Shown piece after piece: positions 51,050 through 62,300 of a DNA stretch of 64,000 nt. Under the pieces are notes generated by a model. It did no database searches. It was not told where the DNA came from and was given only the letters and a program-made list of their open reading frames with translations. Every line of letters starts with the position of its first letter. The stretch's first letter is position 1. The position numbers were made by a program, and so were the translations under genes. Source of the stretch: Tyto alba (taxonomy: Eukaryota; Chordata; Aves; Strigiformes; Tytonidae). The stretch is taken from NCBI RefSeq assembly GCF_018691265.1, contig NW_024881313.1, positions 1,698,501 through 1,762,500 on the forward strand, in the 5' to 3' direction.

Positions 51050-51990
51050 AATCATATAATGGCTTGGGTTAGAAAGGACCTTCAAAGATCACCTAAATTT
51101 CCAACTCCATTTTCATCTACTACTATTCCCAAGTCCTTCTCCACAAGGCTGCTCTCAATCCACTCATCCCCCAGCCTGTATTGGTGTTTGGGATTGCCCT
51201 GACCCATGTGCAGGACCTTGCACTTGACCTTTTTGAACTTGATGAGGTTTGCACAGGTTCACTTCTCCAGCCTGTCTAGGTCCCTCTGGATGGCATCCCT
51301 GCCCTCCAGCATGCTGACTGCACCAAACAGCTTAGTGTCATTAGCAAACTTGCTGAGGGTGTACTGAATCCCACCATCCATGTTGACAACAAAGATGTTA
51401 AACAGCACCAGTCCCAGTACTGACCCCTGAGGAATGTCACTTGTCACTGTGCTCCACTTGGACATCGAGCCACTGACCACAACTCTTAGAGGGCAACCAT
51501 CGAACCAAATCCTTAACCCACCAAGTGGCTCATCTGTCAAATCCGTGTCTCTCCAATTTAGAGACAAGGATGTCATGCGGGAAAGTATCAAATGATTTAC
51601 ACAAGTCCTGATGGATGACATCACTTGTTCTTCCCTTATCCACCAACACTGTAACCCCATCACAGAAGGCCACCAAACCTGTCAGGCACAATGGTGAGGC
51701 CATGTTGGCTGTCACAAATCACTTCCTTACCCATGACCTTGATGGGCACAGAGGTGAAGCTGACTGGCCTGTAGCTCCCTGTGTCTTCCCTTTTCCCCTT
51801 TTTCAAAATGGGGATTATGCTTCCCCTTTTCCAGTCAGCAGGAACTTCACCAGACTGCCACGACTTATTGAATATGATGGTTAGTAGCTTAATCACTTCA
51901 TCTACCAGTTCCCTCAAGACCTGTGGATGCATCTTATCAGCTCCCATGGACTTTTGCCTCTTCAGGTTCCTTGGTCTTAAACCTGATCTT
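51050..51990 (-). mobile_element. CR1 LINE with internal deletion
   Basis: The 3' tail (51050-51108, ATCATATAATGGCTTGGGTT on the plus strand) is joined directly to the RT region at about 51109. Compared with the copy at 6939-8060, about 590 bp covering the 3' UTR and ORF2 C-terminus are missing. The minus strand then encodes recognisable CR1 RT blocks: [16 protein letters not shown] and SKFANDTKL (around 51330-51450), and further 5' ADKMHPQVLRELVDEVIKLL, KSWQSGEVPADWKRG and YRPVSFTSVP (51780-51960). Similarity ends near 51990. Stops and frameshifts make it a pseudogene. Confidence 0.9.
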
Positions 51991-52644
51991 CTACACACTG
52001 TACACATATATGGCATAATCACTGCAGCTGCATTTTGACAATGCAATAGAGACAGTTGAAAATTCAGCCTAATTTAGCTCTTTAAACAATTTCTAGCAAC
52101 TTTATCTAGCACCTGCAGTGTAAGCATCAGGTTGTCTTTCTCCTCCTCTTTACTACCCAAAGGATGAAGGAGTTGTACAAAAGGAAAAAGATTGATTTTA
52201 AGGTAGAAGTAATGGGAAGAGTGACAACAAAGACTCTATGCTTTTCGCTTTTCTGTTACGCAGGTCAGACATGACAGAGAAAAAATGATACAAATGTATT
52301 AAAATTAGTGAGGTATGATAGTTCACAAAGCAAGGCTATGATCTACCCCTGCAATGCAACTGCAGCCTGTGTTTGTGTGAAGTGATACTAAGCAGGGCTT
52401 GCTTTTGTTCTCTGCAGGATACCATGTAAAATTGGTAGTTCATGTTTCAGAAAGATGAGAATCAGAAAAGACGCAAATAATCAGACGAGTGAAGACTTTC
52501 CCTTTTTGGAAGTGGCATAGAAACTTATAGAAAAAAGCTTAAACTCTGAATGCTGATATGTCAGATAATTGTGTGTATGTCTGTGAGTATCAGAAACTAA
52601 AGTTTTGAAGTCTCAGGAACAATCCTACCTCTTAAGATTGCAAT
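51991..52644. other. Spacer between two divergent CR1 copies
   Basis: About 650 bp of AT-rich sequence lie between the 5'-truncated ends of the minus-strand and plus-strand CR1 copies. No similarity to CR1 is visible here, so the two insertions are independent rather than an inverted duplication. Confidence 0.6.
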
Positions 52645-53659
52645 CAACAGCGAAGTCCAGTTGGAGATCAGTCACCAGTAGTGTACCCCAGGGTACTGTT
52701 GTCAATGCTATTTAACCTCTTCATTAATGATATGGATGATGGGATAGAGCACACCATCAGGAAGTTTGCAAATGATACACAACAGGGATGAATGGCTGAT
52801 ACACCAAATAGTTGTGTTACAGTTCAGAGGGACCTCTGTCCCATCTGTGCTGTAGAAAAGGGCTGACAGGAAGATCATGAAGTTCAACAAGGGGAAAACC
52901 CGAGTCCTGCCTGTGGGAAGGAATAACCCCATTCACTATTACAGAGGGCGGGGGGTGCACCCGCACCAATCAGCTGGAAAACAGCTCTGCAGAGGGTACG
53001 GGTGGACAATGAGCTGACCGTGACCCAGCTATGTGCCTTTGTTTCCTGGGTTGTATTAAGAACAGCATTTCCAGCAGGTTGAGGGAAGTGATTCTCTCCT
53101 CCTGAGCACTGGTGAGGCCACACATGCACTGCTGGGTCCAGATCTGGACTCCCAAATACAAGAAACATGAACTTACTGGGACAAGTCCAGCAAAGGACTA
53201 CAAACGCAATCAAGCTTGGAGCATATGACATGTGAAGAGAGACCAAGAGAGATTATACTGTTCCTCCTGGATAAAAGGAGGCTTAGTAGGTGGGCAATGT
53301 TGGGGCAGGGAGAGGGAATCTTGTCAACATGTATATGTACCTCATAGGAGGGAATGAAGAAGAGGGAGCCAGAATTTTCTCAGTACCCTATGACAGGTCC
53401 AGAGGCAATGGGCACAAATTAAAAGGCATGAAATTCCAACTGAATGGAAGAGAAAAACCTTTTTTTTTTTTATTTTAAGGGTGGCTAAACACTGGAACAT
53501 GTTTCCCACAGAGTCTGTGGAGTCTCCATCTTTGGAGATATTAAAAATCCAACTTCATGTTGTTCTAGGGCAACCTGCTTTCATTGACCTTGATTGAACA
53601 GGGAGGTTGGACTAGATGTTCTCAGAAGATCACTTTCAGCTTACAAGATTCTGTGATAC
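52645..53659 (+). mobile_element. CR1 LINE of a different subfamily, 5'-truncated
   Basis: The plus strand begins in the RT domain (TTGGAGATCAGTCACCAGTA, 52661-52680), with LFNLFINDMDDGIE (about 52708-52750) and KFANDTQ. It continues through the ORF2 C-terminus (EEGARIFSVPYDRSRGNGHK, about 53355-53415) and ends in the CR1 tail GGTTGGACTAGATGTTCTC...GATTCTGTGATA (53605-53659). Its C-terminal sequence differs from that of the two minus-strand copies, so it belongs to another CR1 subfamily. Stops and a T10 insertion (53461-53470) show decay. It points away from the minus-strand CR1 about 650 bp to its left. Confidence 0.9.
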
Positions 53660-56600
53660 TTGCTGTCTCCAACTGGTACTGGCTGCTTCTACATATTGAC
53701 AACACCTGAACTAACAAAAAAAAGGTGGTACCTCCCCCATTAGGAGTCTGACTAGATCTTGTACTTGTGCACATAGATTATCTATATTGGGAAAACCATG
53801 GGGCTTGGAAGCCCAGAGAGAAGGTGAAGATCCTGACTGAAGGAAAGATCCGGAAGATCAAGGAATGGATGGAAACAAGCGCTAGCAGAATGGCCTCTGG
53901 AACCATGGCTGGTAACGTCCAGGGCTGGTACTTGTAAGCAGCTGCACAGCACAAACCAACAAAACTTTTTCTATCTGACCTACCTGGACATGCAGCCAAC
54001 TCCCCAATGAGAAGTGGAAGTGAAGACCTAGTGAACATAACCTGGGGTGGGAGGGAAGTGAATGAGTGTCTGAGATACCTAGTGGGGTAAAAACTCTAAT
54101 CTCATCAGTTCTTAATCTCTTTGCATCCACAGCACTACCTAGAGCGTTCTGCATGCTTTTGGAGCGGCTCATGACTACATAACTCAATCACTACCATATG
54201 TCAAGCAGTATCTGCCTGGGACCTAAAGGGTCCCTGGTACCTTGTGGTCATCTTTCCAATCTGATGCTTTTAGTAAAGTAACAAATGGATGCCTAGCACC
54301 TTCACATGACAGGTAAACACATCTGAGGGCAACTCCCTGTGGAAGCACAGTACCTAAATTTTCACCCTCAGAAGAACACGTGATTAACACAGTTGGCCTC
54401 AGCCAGTCTCCCACAGGCAGACTATATATGCTTATACCTGTGAGTCTACCCTAGAGTTACTGTGCACAGAACAGGAAGCAAAACATCTGCCATATTTTTC
54501 TGTCATTTCCTACTGCCAAAGGAGGCCCAGTACACTATGGAAACCTTCATTTACTGATTCTACAACTCACTCTCTCCCCCACAACCCACTTTTTCTGTCA
54601 CAATACCTTTTATATTATGCAGGCACACTTGCACGTATTTGCTGCTCCACTAACGACGTCTGTCTTGAATGCTCCGTTGCCAGCTCCTCCAACATTTCCA
54701 AATTTTCCTTCTGTATTTTCTCATGATTGTAAAATACCTTCTAAATTGACCACAAAACTGTTCCCTTCAAAATGAACCACTTTTAAGCATCATAACAAAG
54801 GTAGGTCCAGTGGTAAAACCCAAACAGGTACAACTGGTGCGTTTGTGGAGCAGTCAGAAATAACAGATTTTATTTATCAATTAGTATCTGACAACTTTAG
54901 AATGAAGCAAAAATGTTATAGGAACACAGATAGCAGCAGAATCCCATTTCTTTTATCTACAGTCTCCTTTCTGTTCTCTATTTTTGTTCCTCTTAATTAC
55001 TTTGTTCCATATTAGACTATGTTTTTCTTAGACCAAGAGTCTTATTTATCTAATTACTTATAAAATACTTGGACATTCAGATTAGAATCTTTATGTGTAT
55101 AAAACAAACAGCAGGTGATAATGAAACAAGAGTTAACAGGATTCTGACTTGTGGTGTCAGGATATATGGCCTTAGTTTCAATTTAAGATTAATGAATGCT
55201 GTAAGGAATTATATAAGCTTCATAATTAGGGTTTTATTTTGGCAGACTGGCAGATTTAAAATTATTATTTTTTTTTTAATTACAGTTCTTATTATTTCAC
55301 TCATTGTGGGCTTTTGCCTCCTGTAAAATGAATTATCGGTCTTCCAATGTAAAGAATCTATTCTCAGAAAAAGCTACCTTGGGATGCATATATAGAAGTC
55401 TTACCAACCAAGAAAAGGTACTATAAATGGTGCTTACATTTTAGGGGCACAAAGTAGCTCTTGCAAACTCAGCTCTGCTAGTTGAGTTGTTACTATGGAT
55501 ACTTCAGGATTGATTTTAAGCATGAGTCCAACCTTATGCTTGAGCTCACACTCATCTCATACAAGTTATTTGGACATAAGCCCAGACTGTGGTGAGGAAC
55601 AAACCCGGTTTCCATGGTACCCTTTAGCACAGGTCCAAGCATGCATTTGTCTACAGTGAAGAGCGGTGGCACAGGAACAGTAGTACTTTCTCAGTCCATG
55701 TCTCCCACAACATCTAGAAAAATGCCCCATGCATGACTGAGGTAGTGAAAACAAGCCCAGAAACACTGCACGACCAAGGTGGTAGAAACAAGCTTGCCTT
55801 GTCTTCTCATTAGAAGCATGTACCATCAGGTCCTTTCAAAATGGCACTCCACAATACATATGCAACCACGATCTGGACACCTGTGGGGGCAGGTCCCAGA
55901 GCAAACCATATTTCCCCCAGTCTTGTGCCATAACAAATGGGCATACTGATTTACCAAATTAGAGTTGCTCAACAGCTGCCTGAAAAGACTTTGTGGAGAA
56001 ACTACAAAAGAAGGATTTCTGGAAGGTGTACGAGGTAAAAGCATGAGGGAGTGAAGTATTAATATATATTTAAATCCAAGGAAAGTTTATGAAATATATA
56101 CAGTACCAGTACTTATCCTGACACTAGTAGCAATTAGGCACAATAGGAATTAGTGGGGGTAGGAGCAAGGAGAAAAGCCACACTTGAGCTGGAGCACATT
56201 GGAAACTAAAATGAGGCTTTTCTAAAGGACAATGAAAAGCTCTGCTGTTGTTTCTTCCTATCAAAGGCTTACCAGCCTTCTACCTCCCCTTTGCTGCTAA
56301 AGACATGCAGAACAGTTTTGGCACACTTAAAAATACATACAGATATGTGGAAAAAGTCTCTGTGTAATTTTCATTCTAGGGAGAGAAAAAACCCAATCCA
56401 CCATTAGTAACATGTGGCCTGATAGGAATCATATTGTTCATGACTGGAAGGCACTCAGAAACAGGTGCAGTGTGAAAATAAATATCTTGTTTTCTCATTT
56501 CACAGCTAAGATAAAAAGGTAAATTTCACTGTTATTTTGAAAATACTGGAGTGTGGGTTTTTTTTTTTTTTCTAGAAAAGCTTCTGCAGCCATGAACAGT

Positions 56601-57385
56601 GATTGGATCCTCCCCTCCCTGCCTCTGCCAAGCTTAGAGTTTGATTCACAAGATAAATCAAAAAAAAAAAAAAAAGCTACCCGAAATATCCCTTTGAATA
56701 GCACTCTGTAAAGTTAAAGTGAGAAAATCTTTTATGCTACTTCAGTAAAACACATATCATTCTAAATGTTAATACTTCTATACCTTGATGATAGAGTGGT
56801 TTTTTTCAGTGATCATGTTCACCCCAATGAACTCTTTAACACATGGTATACACATACCTAAATATTTGGTTCCTACTATGACCATGTCTATGTGTTTCTA
56901 AGGGAAATCTTACAGCATTATAAAACTGAAGCATTAGTTTCCAGAACAAGAATACCAAATATTCATCCTGTAATAAGAGTCTGGGAAAGCTGTGAATTAA
57001 TTAGAGTTAAACCATGCTGGTTTGCTCTATCACCTGCTTCTCACCAATAGCTAGCTGAAGGAATTTGAAAGAACTGGTTTGACAACATTAACACAAAGCA
57101 CGAGTATGAGCACAGGAGGAATCAATAAGCATTACACCAACAACAATTAGTTCACAATCTGAATCCAATAGTTCCTTCAAGATGTTTCAACCCAGCTTCT
57201 AGTAGCATCAAAAAAATCAGAAAACATCCTTTTGCTTCACTATAACAATCAAAATGAACCATTTATCACAGTAGCCTGATAAACTGACAAAAAAAAAAAA
57301 ATCCTCACCTTTATTTGCCTTCATGATGTTAAAATATTTAAAGCTTCTGTCTCTGTCTGCCTCCATAATGCTGTCTCTGCACACA

Positions 57386-57443
57386 CCCAGCCAGATCCAC
57401 AGCTGGTGGAAATCAAACCAGCTGCACCGAGGCAAATGGAGCC
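57386..57443 (+). repeat. Second copy of the ancient MIR-like motif, tentative
   Basis: GCCAGATCCACAGCTGGTGG then AAATCAAACCAGCTGCACC and AATGGAGCC follow the same order of blocks as the fragment at 44239-44283 and are closer to the ancestral CCAGATCCTCAGCTGGTGTAAAT pattern. This suggests a very old, shared repeat. Confidence 0.45.
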
Positions 57444-59333
57444 TTACTGATCTGCACCAGGTGAGGACCATTATGAATGGTAGAGCCACACTGACAAACT
57501 CTGCTGAGAAGCCACTCTGCCATCACACTGTGACCCCACAAGCAAGAAACATGTGCGAGCACACTCTCAGTCCTATCTTTGACTCAAAAGACTTCAGTTA
57601 CTGAGTGCCAATCAGACAATAAAAGTGAAGCTTTTGCTTTGTCTGAAATTAAGTCTTCTGAAAAATAGATTTTTTGATACTTTATACCTTCTCCAAATAG
57701 AATTTTATTCCAATTCTTAAGACCTTTCTAAAGACTGACATAACAACAGTATATAGAACGAAGAATTAAAAAATATTGTAAACACACACAAAAAAGATCA
57801 TTAATAAGCATAATTCCTGAGTAAACTTCCATCTAGGAGTACACTGAGATTTTTTTAAGTAATATTTAATATTACTTAACATATTTTTAAACATCTGAAC
57901 GCAAATTGTAAATGCAGTCTCAAAATCATTTAAAAATCCACAACGGAATGTTTCCCGTAGAGAAGAGACTTGATACTGCATGACAGTCAATTTAAATGCC
58001 TGTCTGTATTTTTTTTTTTTCCTTTCATTAAGTGGTAATTCAGCTCTTCATCTTTTCCGATTTTCTTTACTCACTTTCAGGCAATTACTGTTGGGGGCTC
58101 TGATGTTAATGCGTTATACACAGCATATTTAGAAATTAAATACGCTTTTAGAGTATGAAGTTAAGTTAATGGAAGCATCAACCTGAATAGATGCAAAAGC
58201 CAGACATCTTTGATATCAGTGCTTGATTGATTTTATAAGTCAGGTGTTCATATGAATAAGTAACCCTTACTTATCTCAAGGAGCATTTTGACAAGAAATT
58301 TGCACTGATGAGCTATAAAGGCAGCTTTTTTATAAGACTCTGTTTTGCATTGTCCCTCATATTTTTGATCTTGTTTGCTTTCACTCTTAAGTAATCTAAA
58401 TCCTTAACACCATGGCAGATCTATATATAACCATAAAAGCTTTTGTACATCTGCTTATAAAATCTTTACAAATTAAGAAACATGTGAAAACTATTGATGT
58501 GAAAAGCATAACACTACTTCTGAAAATATTATAGTTTAAGTATATAGCGATCTTTATCATCTTCTCTTAATTGTTACAATGAAACACAGATAATAAGTGT
58601 TGACTAAGTATTTTCCAGCAAGTTCAACAGTTTACATGTAAAATCATCTCATATTTAAATACTCTTCTGTCCATTATTTAATTTGACTAAAGACATTAGA
58701 AAATACTATTTCAATAATGAACTACAAGAGCTATTGTAAGTAACATAATACTTGAAAGCATAAAAGCTTGATCTATCTTACTGAACACATACTCTCAGAC
58801 TTTTAACTATATCAAAACAAAGTTAACCAGATTTTGCAAATTACTCCCTTGTTTTTGAGCTTCATTTTCTTTTTCTGATTAAACTAAATCCTTAATATGA
58901 AATTAAATTAGTGCATTAGGCAAAAGACTCAAAATCAACTGAAAGTTGTTACTATTCCCAATTAATATCTATTTATCACACAGAAGGGATATATAAGGAT
59001 GTGCTTTGTGTGTACAACCACAGACACTGAATGTGAACAGGGAAAAAGCTAAAAGCCACCAGGTCCTTTTGAAAAAGCAATATTATTCAAAAAACTCACA
59101 TGATCATGTCTATATTTCAAAACTATTAGCCAAAAATAGAAAAATTGTAGAAGGAGAAAATAAACAGATGAGATACATGTATTTGTTAACCACAAGGATG
59201 TATAAATACAACAATTTACCCACAGAAGTTGTAGAATTTCTATCCTTATGAGATCTTCAATCCAAAATTATCTGTAAAAAGAAACAAAAAAAAACAACCA
59301 AAAAAAAACCCCCAACAACAACAAAAACAAAAC

Positions 59334-59367
<34 letters not shown>
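59334..59367. repeat. (CA)n microsatellite in an A-rich tract
   Basis: About 17 CA units lie within an A/C-rich stretch that runs from about 59278 to 59406. This is a typical dinucleotide microsatellite and is likely to be length-polymorphic. Confidence 0.93.
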
Positions 59368-59371
<4 letters not shown>

Positions 59372-62300
59372 ACACCCACAAAAAAAAATAAACCAAAAAA
59401 AATAACCACGGGAAAGCAGGGAGCAGAATAGTCACCTAGACCCAAGGCTACATTGATTCAATTTATAACCTTTTACAAAAAACACTTTCACCTGTTGAGG
59501 ACTCTACTGTCTTTCCAGGCAATCAGTGGCACTATTTCACTAAGGGTGTGTTAGACAAGAATCACCTCGTGAAATTATAAGGTCTGTACTAATGTGCAGG
59601 TGACTCACATTAATAGAAGAACCCCTCTGCTTTGCAAATCTGTTAATCACAATGTGTGTTATCAAGACAGTCTTCTATGCAGCCATCAGGTGTCACTCTA
59701 TGTAATCAAACACAAGAAATGAAAATTAAATGTATCCCAGCTTTCATCTTAAAATTGTTGTTTTTAAAAGAAAAAATATTTTAAGGAATTTCCCTAAGCC
59801 TGGCTCTTGTGAAGTGAAATGAAGGTTTTTCTGTAACACCAAGAATGCCTGAATTCAGTCTGACTTCTGGCAATGGTGGGTTACACAGCTAAGACTGGTT
59901 CACTGCCAGAGGCAGGGAAGGGAGGCTGATTTTCTAGATTACGGATTTTCCCTTTAGCTCATTTATTTTATTTTATCTTATGTGATATAATAAATCAGGT
60001 TTCAGAGCACTTCAAAGTAGAGTAGAAACACTACAGCCACAACATAAAGTCCTAAACTAGAATATGCTTTTTCTGATTGTTCGTGTTTGTACAAAAAACT
60101 GGGGAAATCTGCCAGGCAGACTTCATCCCTGCACTAGGTAACACCAATCTAGAGTGCTCCACTGTTATGCTAAATGTGATTTTATCTGTCCCCTCACAAC
60201 CAATATTAATACTGATTTATGTACTCTAGGCAATGTAGCCCTAACTTTGGTTAAGTGTATATTGTGATGTAATCCCACAGTTCACAGACCCAAACCTGTG
60301 ACCAAGTAACTATAGCTCTAAAGCATGTATAGAAACTGGGTAAGGCAAAGTGAAAAACACCATTTGATCTAATTCAATGGCAGGTCATCTAAGATTTTGC
60401 AGATAAACACCTAGGATTTCAGCTGTCTGTAGCTGTATCATAAAGAACAGAAAATGGCTTCAAGTGCTCATGTAATTTCAATTCATCTAAGATCCATCTC
60501 ATGAAACAAAGAGAGGTTCATCAACAAGATGCAAACTGAAAATACTTTGAATACTACTTTGGTGATAATACTAACTAGTTCATTGAGTTATAATGCCTAA
60601 TTCCAAGGTATTTCTTTTTCTGTTTATGCATCAACCAATGAATCCTAACCCAAAGTTTCAGATAAGCAGTGTTCATGCAGTGGTCCTGGTGTGGAAAATA
60701 GCACACCCAGCAGCCTAGCTGTTATGCATTTCTATCAGTTCAGGACCAAAAAGAATGGTTAAGCGGCAGCCACTATCAACTCTCTACCTGCTAACAGCTC
60801 CATTACACCTCTGTCCTTCTAGTGCAACTTGAGATAATAATATCTGGAAGACTTTTCCTGGCTGAAATGTCCAGAAAGGGGCAAAATTTCAGAGTCCTGG
60901 CACAGGGAAGTCTGAATTCATATATATCCTCTGATGCAGGAAAGCCTACACAGTATCTGTTCTGCAACGCCAACATGGAGAACAAAAGGGTAGCTGAGCA
61001 TTACAAAGAGAGATTGCTTCTCCATCTGCACTGCCTAATAGCAGCACCTGATGTAGTCTCCAGAGCAGCAACATTGCCACAATTTACCACTACAAACCAG
61101 GGTGAGATGCTGGCACATCTGAGCCTAGTGGAGCTCTGACTTCAGCAAGGCCAGAATTCAGCCCAGGTTCTTGTTGCCTCAAGAGATGTGAAAGTGTGCT
61201 CAAAGATATGAAGTACTGACATTTATACTACCACAAGCTGTAGTTTGTATTTTTATTTTGAAGGCAGAGTCTTATGGAAACCTATTGGATGCTCATGCAT
61301 TATTAATTTCTTTCAACTATAAAAATATAAAATGGAATGTACAATAACATGTTGTTTATTGCTTATGCCTGTGTGATGCTCAGAAACTCGGATCTCCTGC
61401 CAGACACTTACAAGCAGAACTGTTCCACTTCATGCTGATGACATTGCTCCATCAAACAGCACTAATCAAATTGCCCAGGGCCTTCCAAACAAACTGTTAA
61501 ACTGCATCATCAAAAAATAGTCAAATGGTACTGCCCATCTTAGTTTTATACTGAAAGTGTGAATTGGAAAGTCTCCAAATATATTATAAAAATATAATAG
61601 GTTCTGCAGATTTGCTTCTGAAATTCCAGCCATGTTACATCACTGTCCTTAAATGAATGGCAGCTGATAGCTATCACAATATTTAGAGGTTTATAAAGAA
61701 AAATGTTCCACTTTAAAGGTAGCAATGTGTTAGCATCACATTTTAACATGCTTAATGACAAAGATTCCTGCTTATCTAGAAAAGTTGCTAATACTGGTCT
61801 GCTGGTTACTCTAAACATTTCACAGTAATTAAAAAAATGACTTCATTCCAAAGAACAAATGCATTCTGGTTTTCTTAGTTCTATACCACAGAAATATTAG
61901 GTTTTGTGCTAACAGAAGATCACCTTTGTACCATTAAGTCTTTAGTTTATTTAGTTTTCTTTCAAGCAAGCATTTCAGTCGATACCACTGATGTAGAAGA
62001 GTAAATCGGCCCTTATGCACTTGTTTCTTTCATTGATGAAAAAAAACAGGCAAGTTTTTTAAGTTAGTTGATCATCTCCCTCTTGGTGGTTGTCAGTCTT
62101 ACCTGTGTCTTCTGGTTTTCCTCACAGCTTTAGCAGTGTTTTCAAGAAGATGAAGAAGCAGCAGCTGGTAGGACGGTGCAGTCAGAGGCAGGCAGATTTC
62201 AGACTGGAGAAAGACTCTGGCATCACAAGCTGTACTCCAGAAAACTGGGAAGTGTTCAAACACAGGGCAGATATTCATGTAATCTTCCTGAGGATCACTA

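Noticed and set aside
51991..52644. Inverted duplication linking the two CR1 copies
   Set aside because: The copies belong to different CR1 subfamilies and the spacer shows no mirrored sequence, so they are independent insertions.
60822..61139. 105-codon plus-strand open frame
   Set aside because: No recognised domain and no supporting signals; this length is expected by chance over 64 kb in six frames.
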